Source: Rhizomys pruinosus (Eukaryota > Chordata > Mammalia > Rodentia > Spalacidae). Taken from it: DNA of 64,000 nucleotides. A model generated the notes under the pieces. That model did no database searches. It saw nothing but the letters and a program-made list of their open reading frames with translations, and had not been told where the DNA came from. Made by a program: the position numbers and the translations under genes. Within the stretch, counting starts at the first letter, position 1, and every line of letters starts with the position of its first letter. The stretch is from positions 191,898 to 255,897 of the forward strand of contig VZQC01013876.1 of the NCBI GenBank assembly GCA_009823505.1. The letters run 5' to 3'. Positions 43,729 through 55,008 of the stretch are shown here, in pieces.

Positions 43729-43855
43729 CACTCGGGAGGCAGAGGCAAGTGGATCTTTGTGAGTTCAAGGCCAACCTGGTCTACAGAGTGAGTTCCAGGA
43801 CAGCTGGGGCTACAGGGAGACCCTATCTCAAAAAGACCAAAAAATAAAAAATAAC
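43729..43855 (+). mobile_element. 5'-truncated B1 inside the MaLR
   Basis: B1 starts at cactcgggaggcagaggcaa, about 35 bp from its 5' end. Flanks tgaaaagtactctt and tgaaaagtattctt show a target duplication with one mismatch. Confidence 0.92.
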
Positions 43856-43869
43856 TGAAAAGTATTCTT

Positions 43870-43915
43870 GGTAACTTATCAGGTTTGTGGTATTTTATTA
43901 TAGCAGCAGGAATGG
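43870..43915 (+). mobile_element. MaLR LTR, 3' end
   Basis: tttgtggtattttattatag followed by cagcaggaatggaccaaga is the typical LTR end. Confidence 0.65.
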
Positions 43916-44149
43916 ACCAAGAATGGGGGAGGGGTCTTTCCAGGGAAGGGATCCAGGTGTGAGGGGGCTGCTGTCTTCTATCATAGAAGAAGATGCTCCT
44001 TCTGAAAGGAAGTCCAGTGAATGTAGGCAATTCTTATTTTCAGGCTTTCTTCTTCAAATGTCCACATTCTAGTTCTTGGAGTTCTACTACTCTTCTATTA
44101 AGCCACTGATGTTGCCATTCCAGAAGTACTGACGCAATGTATTTAGGTT

Positions 44150-44340
44150 TGTATTACTTTTGTGTTGCTGTGCAAAAAAAAATGCTTGGCAGAAATAACT
44201 TATTGGGGGGAAGATTTACTTGGGTTCATGTTTTCAGAAAGTCCATGTCCATTATAGTGGGGAAGGCATGGGGTGTTCATAGTGGTAGGAATTTGTCACG
44301 ACAACTTATCTCATGATGGCACATCAGGGATAGTTGATCT
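44150..44340 (-). mobile_element. Rodent repeat, antisense, left part
   Basis: tttgtgttgctgtgcaaaaa and agtccatgtccattatagtg resemble the antisense of a common rodent repeat that opens gttgctgtgataaaacacca. An L1 tail interrupts it; 44590-44750 is the likely remainder (cccattcctggtgattacct). Confidence 0.45.
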
Positions 44341-44344
44341 TCTT

Positions 44345-44575
44345 TAAGGGAGAGAGTCGAGATAGGGTGATTAGACCCCAGGGCATGAACTTGCACTGAG
44401 GGACATCTGCATACACTAACTTGACTCAATTAGCCTTAACATATATGACAGAGTGCTTGAAATCCAGTGTGTGGGGAGTATAAGGGATACTGATGGGAGA
44501 GGAGGTATAAAGATAATTAAGGTATTTTGGATGAAATGCACAAAAATTCAATAAAAATAAATATACATTAAAAAA
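44345..44575 (+). mobile_element. L1 3'UTR terminus
   Basis: cactaacttgactcaattag, then atgacagagtgcttgaaatc, ggtataaagataattaaggt and aaaattcaataaaaataaat; same tail type as 20160-20560. Confidence 0.75.
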
Positions 44576-44589
44576 GAAAGCTGAGTGAG

Positions 44590-44750
44590 AGTGGTTAGAG
44601 CTAAGGGTGGGCCCATTCCTGGTGATTACCTCGATTAGTTAAGCTCTACCTTGTAAAGGTCCGCCATAGCTTACCAAAACAGTGTCACTGGCCAGAAAGG
44701 AAGCTTTCGAAACATGAGCTTGTGAGGACTATTTAATATTCAAATCAAAA
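44590..44750 (-). mobile_element. Rodent repeat, antisense, right part (tentative)
   Basis: gggcccattcctggtgatta, then ctcgattagttaagctctac and gaaacatgagcttgtgagga may continue 44150-44340. Confidence 0.35.
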
Positions 44751-45242
44751 TAAGCTTCCTTTGCTATTCTGGTACAATTCCATCCTGAGATGGATGTTCA
44801 GCGGTGTACCCACTTTCTGATGACAGCAGGACTACTGTTAATGGTGTTTTGAAAACCTTTCGCCCTTCACAAAATGTCTTAAATAGACAATGACCTGAGC
44901 TAATCCTATCATTTGTATTATAAAGCATCCATTGGTGTCACGAGCAACTACTTCCATGACGATCCATAATTTTTAGTATCCTCATACTAAGCAAAAGCAG
45001 CAGCCCTTGATATCTTAATAATTTATCTTCACATTTCACCTCAATTAATTTGCATACCTCTGCATGAACTTGAATAATTCTGTTGCCGATGGACACCAGA
45101 GATTATTATTGTCCCCACTATACAAAAGCAATGGAAATTATTTGCTTCAGATCTAATTCAGACTAGTTAAAAAAATCCCATCCTAAGAGATTTTCTATTT
45201 CTACAAATTGTCACAACTAAGATTCCTTAGAAAATGGGGCCT

Positions 45243-45350
45243 GGGAGCCAGGTGTGGAAATGCAAGTGTATAATCCTGGCACTCAAGCAGTAGAGGCAGA
45301 AGGACCATGAGTTCAAGGCTAGCCTGGGATATGTAGGAGACCTGACTCTG
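45243..45350 (+). mobile_element. Old B1-like SINE, shortened
   Basis: agccaggtgtggaaatgcaa, then gtataatcctggcactcaag and tcaaggctagcctgggatat. Confidence 0.7.
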
Positions 45351-45354
45351 CTTT

Positions 45355-45980
45355 CTTGCTAATAATTCCATTGACAGTAAGCTTTGCTTTGCAGAGGACA
45401 TTCTTGAGTTTACCACTAAATGTTCTGCCATTATAGAACTCCCTTTAGTCTAAGGCAAGCCAGAAAACTTTTGTCAGTGTAATTGACAGATGTTGTTCCA
45501 GGGAAGCAAGAATTGAGGGAAAGGGAATGTTAGGCAGTGAAGCAGAGAAACCAAATGCAAGGTGATGTGTTAAAAAGCTGGCCAGAACGCCAAGAGAAGA
45601 ATATAGCTGATTGTTGACCCAGGTAACTTATTTCCAAACAGGCTGCCTCAAACCACTGCTCCTTGGGAACATCTCTTAGAAGCAAAGATAAAGAGAAATT
45701 TGTCTCCTGTTGTCTTCCCGTGTCAAATCTTTACTGGGCACTGTCATTACATAGAGTGTTAAACTCCTGCAACTCCAGGCCCTGCCAGATTGCCCTTCTG
45801 AATAGCTGCTGGGGAAATCAAGTCACATGCCTCCTGCTATAGTCTTTCTGACACTGAGAGGGACTGGAAGTTATGGCCTCTGTGGGCCTGATTAGATCAG
45901 GGTTATGGGTATTGGGGCCTTACAAGAACCCTGCAAAACACAGAATGGAGTTTGTGTGGTAACATTAACTGGTGATTAAT
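45355..45980. other. No recognisable element
   Basis: Unique-looking sequence. Confidence 0.5.
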
Positions 45981-45984
45981 GGTT

Positions 45985-46195
45985 TTATTCTGAGTCCAAC
46001 AGACTTAGATATGAATCCCCCCTCTGACATTTACAAGCACTATCAGTTTCAACAAATTACTTAACCTCATATGTAAAATGAGAATTACAACAGCAATCTT
46101 CATAGTGTTATAAAAAGTAAATGAGATATGACCTATGAGGTTATTGCAAAAGCACTTGACATGCAGAAAATATTTAGGAAGCATGGATAGAAACC
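45985..46195 (+). mobile_element. MIR SINE
   Basis: The order of MIR blocks is clear: tagatatgaatcccccctct, aaattacttaacctcatatg, taaaatgagaattacaacag, aaaagtaaatgagatatgac and aaagcacttgacatgcagaa. MIR is shared by all mammals, so this marks an old, undisturbed patch. Confidence 0.8.
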
Positions 46196-46199
46196 AAGA

Positions 46200-46800
46200 G
46201 AAGATTATAGCAATAATTACTATTAATTGATGGTGGCACTTTTTGAAAATGAATCACATATCTACTTAACCTGACAAACTTCAGATAGATTTCCCTTGAT
46301 TTCATTTAGTAATGCTGATAATAATAATTACTGCCACTTTCTGAGTAATAGCTATGTATCAGGAACTATACATTCAACTTTACAGAATACACTGAAAAAT
46401 ATGTTCTTTTCCAAAAAGCAATCCAAAGTTTAACTAGCTTATGTAATTTACTCACATCTCTAAGACTGCAAGTGACCGAAAGGACTTTTAAATTTTTATT
46501 TATATTTTAGATCAATCAAGATTCTTTTGAAAGATAGATGGTACATTTACAAATTGAAGAATTGAGGAATGTTGTAAAAAGCGGTTTGCATACAACTCTA
46601 CTGTCAAAATGTGAATCCGTAAACGTTTTGGAATTAACCTATAGTTTATTTTCAGATGTCATAATTTTGATGTATGTGTGGTGTGGATATGTGCATATTT
46701 TGAAGTGATATAAATCAGAAAGAACAACAACAACAAAGACTGGGTCAAAGAACTGGCTGAAACAGTAAACTTCTGCCCAAAAGAGTACACTTTTGCATAA
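46200..46800. other. Mostly unique; possible MIR/L3-like scrap near 46320-46380
   Basis: actttctgagtaatagctat followed by gtatcaggaactatacattc resembles the generic tattgagcacctactatgtg motif of old SINEs, but only over 40 bp. Confidence 0.35.
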
Positions 46801-46804
46801 AATA

Positions 46805-46950
46805 ATTTTAAAAGACTGAGAAAAAGATGCAAGACATGTGTGGTAGAATGCATGAATTCTGGTGGGGTGGAGGGGGCAAGTAAGGGGTATAAATTTGATT
46901 AAGAAATTTTGTATGAAATGCACAAAACTTTAATAAAAATAAATAAAAAG
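46805..46950 (+). mobile_element. L1 3' terminus
   Basis: aaaagactgagaaaaagatg, then aatgcatgaattctggtggg, a G-rich stretch and aactttaataaaaataaata. Confidence 0.7.
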
Positions 46951-47059
46951 TGGTCTGGATAACTAATATTTTGCTTACATATACTTTGGTTACACTTGAT
47001 ATATAGAAACCAAGAAGGATGATGTAGTACCTGAAGGTTAAATAGATCAAGAAAAAAAA

Positions 47060-47705
47060 GACACCAAATGCTGGAGAGGTTGTGGGGAAAGGGGAACACT
47101 CATCTACTGCGGGCCAGAATGTAAACTCATATAACGGCTGTGGAAAGCAGTGTGGAGAACCCTTAAAAGACTCAAAATGAGCCTACCACCTGACCCAATC
47201 ATACCACTCCTGGGTGGATACCCACAAGACTCATCCTACTGCAAAGATACATGCACATCTATGTTTATTGTAGCTCTTTTCACAATAGCGTAGACTTGGA
47301 ACCAACCCATATGCCCCTCAACTGAGGACTGGATAACAAAAATGTGGTACATCTACACAATGGAGTTCTATGCAGCGGTAAAGAAAGATGACATCATGAG
47401 ATTTGCAGGTAAATGGATGGAACTTGAAACCATTATGCTAAGTGAAGTAACACAGTCCCCCCAAAACAAATGGGGAATGTTTTCCCTCATTTGTGTATAT
47501 TAGTACCAAATCCCCCAATTAAAGAAGAGCTGAACAATGTTATCATTATATTTCTTTCTATCCGAGAGCAACTGTGATGTTATAATGTGAATATCATAAT
47601 GAGCCCTAGAATTAACACCTACTTTCAGGCATGGTAATTAATGTACATGGGCAGAAGGCATATGTTAATATTTTAGAGTAATATAAAGTTAAAAGAAAAA
47701 ATCTG
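47060..47705 (+). mobile_element. 5'-truncated L1: ORF2 end and 3'UTR
   Basis: Starts at gacaccaaatgctggagagg and continues through the cysteine-motif region, with the normal 3' end tttagagtaatataaagtta. The reading frame is broken. Same 3'UTR type as 27073-27690. Confidence 0.87.
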
Positions 47706-47709
47706 AAAA

Positions 47710-49140
47710 AAGAAAGCTATAACTGCTATTATTGTTTAAGGAGTAGATAAAGAAGGAGGCTGACAATTATCCACAGAAGAAGTAACTTTTTACACTGAAT
47801 CACTGGGACGGCCTATCTCTGAAGTGGACAAACTCTGTTAGGTATTTATGGGAATATAAATATCTTGAAAACTCTCTTTGCATCTGAGAAATCCATCCAC
47901 CCATATCCCCTATGCTCTGTAGTCTTTGTTATCCATTTTTTTCAATCTTATTCCTTTCAAAGCCTCTCAATACCCAACCAACTTAATAGTCAATCACCTT
48001 GAACTACTATAGACCCTTATCATAGGTCATCTCTCCTTCTAAGAGAAATGGACAACTATATTTATAACTTGAATTTGTGCCCTATGAAGAGTTTAACCTT
48101 CATCAATGACTTTCAAAGCCACTTATGCACACGGCTATATTGTAATAACAATCAACCTCTGGCTAGTGCTAGCACGGTGCAATGATCTATGTCTGAACCA
48201 GGTCTGAAATTTTTACCTCCTCCCTTTTATGGTTAACTGAACCTCTCTCCCTGGGAAATCACACATGTGTATTTAAGGCACTATAGCAAAGCCAGTGTAT
48301 GTACCAAAGAGTATGAGCCTCCAACATGAGCAGCTTATTTATATCTTGTCTAGACTTTCCCAATCCAGCTTTCCATGTAGCATTTCAATTTTACAATGGC
48401 ATTCTCCTGTGAAATCCAATTTTAGGATAATGTAGGTAAAATAATATCTAGCTCATAGTTGCCAGTTACCTTGACCAAACTTTCCACTCTCTACACATAC
48501 CTAGCAGCAAGCTAGATCTTTTCAAATATAGAATTGTTGGTAGCAGATTCTACCACTGAAGTTTCTCAGAGATGCTGGACTTCCTCAGTCTACTCTCACA
48601 TACCTCTGACATGGATCTATACTGAGAGATAAGGCTTAATAGCAGGAAAACTAGCACTGCAGGCTAGGCCTTTCAGAGGGTTTTACTTTGTTCTAGGTCT
48701 TACTTAATGGATTCAAAAAGTGTAACCAAATATATTGGGCACCGAATCCAAAATCATTGTGATAGTCTTTGTAAGGAGAAGCAGCTGATCTCATTTAGAG
48801 GTGATATATCCCAATATATTCCAGGTCCTACACAACTAGGAATGTGAATGATGATGCACCCAGCCTGGAGTGTTCTTGATGTTTTCTCCCGCCCACTGGC
48901 ATGCCTGTATCTTTACTGATTACTTACATACTTACTACTTACTGTGTCTGTCTTATTCACTGGGTCCAGTTACTTTAATGTCATTATGATACTGTATTGG
49001 AATGATTGTCTGTAAAAAATCTTGGTGACAATATTATGGAAGAGAATATTTGAGCTGGCATATCCCTGATGCGAAGGCAAATGACTTCTGATCATCATTG
49101 CTGACAGCAGTAAGTTAAAGAATTTTGTTACATCAGTGGC
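47710..49140. other. Unique-looking 1.4 kb
   Basis: Longest stretch in the window where I recognise nothing on either strand. Confidence 0.5.
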
Positions 49141-49157
49141 TATAAACCAGGTACCAG

Positions 49158-49337
49158 CTGGGCATGGTGGTGCATGCCTTTAATCCTAGCACGTGGGGGT
49201 GGGCAGAGGCAGGCAGATCTCTGTGAGTTCAAGGCCAGCCTGGTCTACAGAATGAGTTCCAGGACAGTTGGGAGTACAGGGAGACCCTGTCTCGAAAAGA
49301 CCAACAAAACAAAACAAAACAAAACAAAAAACCAAAA
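49158..49337 (+). mobile_element. B1 SINE with target duplication
   Basis: Full B1 with (AAAAC)n tail. Target aaccaggtaccag is identical at 49145-49157 and 49338-49350. Confidence 0.96.
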
Positions 49338-49354
49338 AACCAGGTACCAGAGGG

Positions 49355-50275
49355 GCTGTTTATTTTCTCCTATAAAACAGCATATCCACAATCACATCTG
49401 TGCCTAAAATCATTATCTTATTAAGTCTGTGATTATCTACAGTCATTTCTCAAGATCTATCTACCTCTAGTATTGGCCGACCTCTCAAATTAAATGGGAA
49501 AGTGATAGGAATAACCATCCTGATAGTTTTTTTTGGGGGGGGCAAGATGCTGTCACCTGGCTTCCTCCTTCAAGTCTTCTTGCATATATGCTGTCTAGAC
49601 TCCTGAGAGTTCTCCTTGGTGAGGGCTTTCAAATCTTCCTCGTAAGCTTTCATTTTCTAGGTTTTGTACTTCACCAGGGGTTATGGAGGATTTCATTTTG
49701 TGATGCCATCATGACAGATTTGATTACTGAAAAGCTCTTATGCGGATGAAGGTAAGCTAGAAAGTAGGTACCATACTCTCCATTTGTTTAGGTCTGGAAA
49801 ACCACCAGCACCAGAAGCACAGCTGTGACCCAGAATCATCATCTGCTTGGCGAGTCTGCCTCTTCCAAAAGGAGAGCCTCGGAGTTGTCAGTCTTCTTTG
49901 TGCCTGCCCAAATGTACCTATCTCTTTCTCAGGATCTCATTTAGTAGTTTGTGAGCTCAGTTATCAATCTTATATCCTGGATACTGGCCTTTGGAAGAGG
50001 GATATGGGCAGCCTAGCAAGGGAAGAGTTAAATACCACCCTTGCTTTCCTATCTTCCAATCTTCTGCTACTGCTCATACTTGTTGAACTGAACTTTAATC
50101 TAGATAAAAAGAGATGGTTTAGCTTCTGGGGGGGGGGCACAGAACAGAATACAGATAGGTAGAGAATATATCAGAGGTTCAAAGGAAAATATCCAGCACA
50201 ACTTTAAATGTGTCCTTCTCACCACTGTGTTTTAAGATACTATCCCAAATCTGCTGTGTGTAATATCTAAAGCAG
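49355..50275. other. No recognisable element
   Basis: Unique-looking sequence with G runs at about 49535 and 50129. Confidence 0.45.
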
Positions 50276-50290
50276 GAGAATTTCACTATT

Positions 50291-50928
50291 ATTTTTTCCT
50301 TTTTATTGAATTTTTTTTGCAATTCTTACAATATATCTTGATTGTATTTAGATCCCTCCCCTAGCTGCACCCTCTTATATCCCCCATCCCACCAGGTTTC
50401 ATGCATTCTGTCATATATTGAGTCAGGTTTGTGCCTCAAAATGTCCCTCGAAGAAGGAGATGGAAGAAGACATCAGAAGATGGAAGGACCTCCCATGCTC
50501 ATAAATTAGAAGAATTAGTATAGTAAAAATGACCATTTTACCCAAAGTAATATATAGATTCAATGCAATCCCAATCAAAATCCCCATAACTTTCTTCACA
50601 AAACTAGAAAAAAATCTTAAAATTCATATGGAAAAACAAAAGAGCCTGGATATCCAAAGGAATCCTGAGGACAAAGAGCAATGCAGGTGTGTGTGTGGGG
50701 ATTACCATACCAGAGTTCAAACGGTATTACAGGACTATAGTCATAAAAACAGCCTGGTACTGGCACAAAAACAGACCCAAAGATCAACGGAACAAAACTG
50801 AAGATCCAAACTTGAACACATGCTATCTCAGCCACCCCATATTTGACAAAGAGGCCAAAAAGACTCAATAGAGGAAAGACAGCATCTTCAGCAAATGGTG
50901 CTTGCAAAATTGGATTACCACTTGTAGA
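50291..50928 (-). mobile_element. L1 insertion with 5' inversion (twin priming)
   Basis: Two L1 pieces lie tail-out. The left piece (50291-50445) is an L1 3' terminus in antisense; the right piece (50446-50928) is ORF2 DNA in sense orientation (the frame shows [11 protein letters not shown] and TAWYW-like blocks, with shifts). The outer flanks agaatttcactatt at 50277-50290 and 50929-50942 are identical, so both pieces arrived in one event. An inverted 5' part joined to a normal 3' part is the signature of twin priming. Confidence 0.88.
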
Positions 50929-51168
50929 AGAATTTCACTATTGTTTTATTTCTATATGATTTCATGATTCCTTTGAAACCAGGAAACTCAATTGCATGGT
51001 AGCATTCAGCGAACAGTCTACAGATGGCAGTGACTACAAGGTGTTTTAAGAATGGGGTGTTTAACACGAAGACCCTGCCATACTTGACAGAAGAAAATGT
51101 AGATCATGAATTGACATACCATCCAAACATCTGTGTCTATACCAAAGTAACCTACCATAACAATTAGT

Positions 51169-51301
51169 ACTGTTTAAATACCCATATATCTAATTGTGTG
51201 TGCTTCATTAGTAGGATCGAAAGGCTATATATTATACTGTTTAAATACCTAAATATCTAATTGCATGTGCTTCATTAGTAGGATCGAAAGGTTAAGCCTG
51301 G
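51169..51301. repeat. 67-bp tandem duplication, two copies
   Basis: actgtttaaatacc opens units at 51169 and 51236; tgcttcattagtaggatcga occurs in both. A few substitutions separate the copies. Confidence 0.92.
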
Positions 51302-51369
51302 ACAAGCTGGCAGCCCATGAAAGAAAACAGCCAGAACTGACTAGAGACCAAGACATCAGCTCCAGAGAA

Positions 51370-51835
51370 AGTAGAGTGTTTTGCTTCTCATCCACCTGTG
51401 CCCCTTTTCTAAGCCTAGGGAACAATCTGCGGAAAGAGGGGCGTGGTAGAATGTAAGGCTTCGATTGGGGTTAATGGTAGAACTACAACAATAATAAGAC
51501 TGGACACTCATTTATCAACTTGATTGAACATACAAGCCCCCCTTTCGGATGGTGGGGACCCATGAGCTGTGTGGGTTTGGGCAAAACTGCTTGCAATATT
51601 GGTTTTACATGAAGGATGTGCTGTACTCATAAATTATCACCTATTGTTAAAAAAAATGAAAACAAACAAAACAAAGCAAGAAAAGGAAATGCAGAAAACT
51701 AACAAAAAAAACGAGATGGGTGGGTGGGGTTGGGGGGAAGGGGGAGGGGAAATGCCTGAACTGAATTGGAAAATGATGTATGAATACACAAGAGCATAAT
51801 AAAATAAATTTAATAAATAAAAAATAAATAAAAAT
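51370..51835 (+). mobile_element. L1 3'UTR tail with G-rich tract
   Basis: aatctgcggaaagaggggcg, caacttgattgaacatacaa, then gggtggggttggggggaagg and a long A-rich end. Sense counterpart of 29150-29640. Confidence 0.85.
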
Positions 51836-52229
51836 AAGAAAAATTTTTTTAAGAAAATAAAAGATACTTAAATGACCATTAGAATTCTATTGTTGGAGAG
51901 CATCTTTTACATTTTCTGTGTTTTAATGAGGGAGAGAAAAGCCCGTGCATCTACAGTCACAACTTGGCCCCATAATACAGCCAAATTCATGACTGAAGCA
52001 GCTTCTGATGTGGCTTTTCTCTGAATGCTCACATTTCATGTTCCTTGCATTTTTACAGTTGCAATCTATGTTCAGCTGATGCTTTTTTTCTTATCTTGAT
52101 ACTTGTCAAAATATTTTGGTATTTTCTTTGGTAAAAATATATAAAAAAAGTTCTCTGATTGGCCTGTGGATGCGATGGCCATACATTTTCGTCAAAAAAA
52201 AAAAAAAAAAAAGCAAATTGGGTGGTTTT

Positions 52230-53010
52230 TGGATAAGAGAAGGAGCAGAAAGCTGATGCCAAGCATTCTATTGAAACCTTCTGAAGAGTTTCAAGGCTGC
52301 CTATATTCAACCTTCACCCACTCAGGGCCCAGGGAACATTTCGGGAGAGGGGGCAGAAGATTGTAAGAGCAGGGAGGTGATGCAAGACCAAATGGAAATG
52401 AACCCTACAAGCTCCTGGGACCCTATTCATTATGAACCTATAGCTATTGGTATCAGCATGCAGCAAAGACCGTGCAAGCTACTGGAACAAAAACCCAGCA
52501 CAGGACTACAGAAATGTGTACAGAAGCCAATCCTCGAGCTGAGGAAATATTGGCAGCGATGGCATCCAGTGAGGAAAACCTGGCTTTCTTCAGAAAAGAC
52601 TCAGGCTGGGGCAATGGGTGGCACACACCTTTAATCCTAGCACTCGGGGAGGCCAGAAGCAGGTGATCTATTAATGAGTTCGAAGGCCAGCCTGGTCTAC
52701 AGAGTGAGTCCAGGACAGCTGGAGCTACAGGAGACCCTGTTCGAAAAGAACCAAAAAATAGAAAATAAAAAATGAAAGAAGAAAGAATAAGAAAGAAAAA
52801 AGAAAAAAAAGAAGAGAAGACTCAGGACTAGAGCTGAGTGAGCAGGGAGAGTAATTTGGCGCAAAGGACCTAGTGCAAATGACAGAAGTGTGAACTCTGG
52901 GGTGGGGGCCATGCTGGAGGAGGATGCCAAGGGAGAAGTGGGTATAATGGCAATTAAGACTGACTGAAAAATTATGTAATGAAACACACAGAGAAATTCA
53001 TTAAAAAGTA
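52230..53010 (+). mobile_element. L1 3'UTR with B1 insertion, copy 1
   Basis: gggcccagggaacatttcgg through ggtataatggcaattaagac. A B1 with a decayed, insertion-rich sequence sits at about 52608-52820. Confidence 0.8.
52608..52820 (+). mobile_element. B1 SINE in copy 1
   Basis: Same insertion as the B1 at 54794-55008, but with indels (ctcggggaggccagaagcag in place of ctcgggaggcagaagcag). Confidence 0.9.
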
Positions 53011-53199
53011 GTGAAAATGAATATGTTTACAGAATTTAAGCTGTAAACAAAAAGAATGATGGTTTTTATATTAATATTTAAATCACATGTATTTACATAA
53101 TTTTGATGTTATTTGAATAGTCAGCTGAGAACATTATAGTAAGAAGGAAAGTGCCAATATACACCTATATTAATTTTTATGATTGATTATTATATTTTG

Positions 53200-53330
53200 G
53201 TCTTTTTGAGAATGGGGTCTCCGCTATAGCCAGCTGTCCTGGAACTCACTCTGTAGCCAGCTTGGCCTTGAACTCAAGATCGCCTGCCTGGCCTCCAAGT
53301 GCTGGATTAAAGGCATGCACCACCATCTCA
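53200..53330 (-). mobile_element. B1 SINE, antisense, in copy 1
   Basis: Counterpart of 55385-55535, missing several bases (gtctccgctatagccagctg). Confidence 0.9.
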
Positions 53331-53345
53331 TGGTTTTTATTTTTA

Positions 53346-53712
53346 AGAGCAGGAACTTTTGAACTCCTTCTGCCTCAGCAAGGGACCCCGAAAAGGAACT
53401 GAAGTAGATGTGGAGCATTTTATTAGAGCATCTTTTTACATGCTCCTGGGGCCAGCAGTGCCCAGCTCTGCCTGCCAGGTCCCATGCTCTGCCTCCCCAG
53501 ATGTTTCCATATTGTCCTGCCTGGTAGGTATGTGGGCGGGTGGGGCAGGACCAGCCCACTCATAGATGACCCTGTGTCTGCAGCTTGATCCAGCTGGAGG
53601 CCTTCTTGGCCCGCCTGTGCTGTACCTGTGAGGCTGCATACCGTGTGCTACACTGGGAGAACCCTGTGATCTCCTCACAGTAAGTGGTCCTCTCCTCTTT
53701 CCACCCCACCAC
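53346..53712 (+). pseudogene. Zfyve27: Genomic fragment of Zfyve27 (protrudin) with one exon
   Basis: Zfyve27 encodes protrudin, an endoplasmic-reticulum membrane protein with a FYVE-type domain involved in membrane trafficking and neurite growth. The only coding part here is a 96-bp exon (53584-53679). The frame reads 31 whole codons including EAFLARLC and VLHWENPV, which I recognise as the region of protrudin ahead of its second membrane-embedded segment; compared with the human protein I see only a few substitutions. The acceptor tgtgtctgcag and donor gtaagt are both intact, so introns are retained and this is not a processed copy. No other Zfyve27 exon is found within the window. An N at 53713 ends the piece. 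It is either a small genomic duplication or misassembled sequence. Confidence 0.82.
53584..53679 (+). other. Zfyve27: Intact Zfyve27-derived exon, phase 2-2
   Basis: Starts with the last base of a split codon after cag, and ends two bases into a codon before gtaagtgg. Length 96 bp, divisible by three, so as a cassette it would keep the frame. It shows no stop codon or frameshift. Confidence 0.8.
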
Positions 53713-53713
53713 C
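53713..53713. other. Single N, assembly uncertainty
   Basis: One ambiguous base at the right end of the Zfyve27 piece. Isolated Ns often mark joins made by gap filling. Confidence 0.9.
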
Positions 53714-53799
53714 NTACACTAAATGTAAATGTTATAACATATTTTGCCTGTGCTTGATCTGAGGTCATTTGTGTAGATGAGTAATTAAATGATACTTAA

Positions 53800-54062
53800 G
53801 GGGCTGGAGAGATGGCCTAGCGGTTGGGAGTGCAGACGCTCTCACAGAGGACCCGGGTTTGATCCCCAGCACCCAAATGGTGGCCGAGAGCCATCTGAAA
53901 CTCCAATTCCAGGAGAACTCCAGTTCCAGGGGATTCCGACACCCTCTTCTGACCTCCGTGGCATTGCATGACATGTGTGCACAAACTTGCATGCAGACAG
54001 TACATTCATACACATACAGAAATAAAAAAATAAAATTAATAAAAAAATTTTTTTAAATAAAA
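53800..54062 (+). mobile_element. B2 SINE, 17-bp duplication subfamily
   Basis: aactccaattccaggag is followed by aactccagttccagggg at 53900-53933. The head has lost some bases (gcggttgggagtgcagacgc). gatacttaa flanks it at 53791 and 54063. Its A/T-rich tail also appears, in noisy form, at the left edge of copy 1. Confidence 0.94.
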
Positions 54063-54414
54063 GATACTTAAATGACATTAGAATTCTATTGTTGGAGAGC
54101 ATCTTTTACATTTTCTCTGTTTTAACTAGGGAGTGAAAAGCCCGTGCATCTATAGTGACAACTTGGCCCCATAATGCAGCCAAATTCATGACTGAAGCAG
54201 CTTCTGATGTGGCTTTTCTCTGAATGCTCACATTTCATGGACCTTGCATTTTTACAGTTGTAATCTATGTTCAGCTGATGCTTTTTTTCTTATCTTGATA
54301 CTTGTCAAAATATTTTGGTATTTTCTTTGGTAAAATATATAAAAAAGTGTTTTCTGATTGCACTGTGATGCGATGGCCATCATTTTCAAAAAAAAAAAAA
54401 AAGAATTGGGTGGT

Positions 54415-54956
54415 TTTTGGATAAGAGAAGGAGCAGAAAGCTGATGCCAAGCATTCTATTGAAACCTTCTGAAGAGTTTCAGGCTGCCTATATTCAACTT
54501 CACCCACTCAGGGCCCAGGGAACATTTCGGGAGAGGGGGCAGAAAGATTGTAAGAGCCAGGGAGGTGATGCAAGACCAAATGGAAATGAACCCTACAAGC
54601 TCCTGGGACCCTATTCATATGAACCTATAGCATTGGTATCAGCATGCACAAGACCCGTGCAAGCTCAGCTGGACAAAAACCCAGCACAGAACTGCAGAAA
54701 TGGGTAGCAAAGCCCAATCTCAGCTGAGGAAATATTGGCAGCAGATGGCAGTCCAGTGAGGAAAACCTGGCTTTCTTTAGAAAAGAGACTCAGGTGGGGC
54801 ATGGTGGCACACACCTTTAATCCTAGCACTCGGGAGGCAGAAGCAGGTGGATCTTTATGAGTTCAAGGCCAGCCTGGTCTACAGAGTGAGTTCCAGGACA
54901 GCTGGAGCTACAGGAAGACCCTGTCTCGAAAAGACCAAAAAAATAAAAAAATAAAA

Positions 54957-55008
<52 letters not shown>

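Larger units (their letters stand above)
51836..53345 (+). repeat. 1.5-kb duplicated segment, copy 1 (noisy)
   Basis: Matches 54040-55540 along its length. It holds a short unique part, an L1 3'UTR (52230-53010) with a B1 inside, a unique stretch and an antisense B1. Compared with copy 2 it has many single-base insertions, for example aacctatagctattggtatc against aacctatagcattggtatca, and runs of A are longer. The left edge joins an A-rich L1 tail. Confidence 0.9.

Noticed and set aside
53419..53424. AATAAA on the minus strand in the Zfyve27 piece
   Set aside because: A single hexamer without an upstream coding exon; probably chance within intron sequence.
53436..53768. 110-codon minus-strand frame over the Zfyve27 piece
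   Set aside because: It is antisense to the real exon and contains the N; the plus-strand exon with splice sites explains the sequence.
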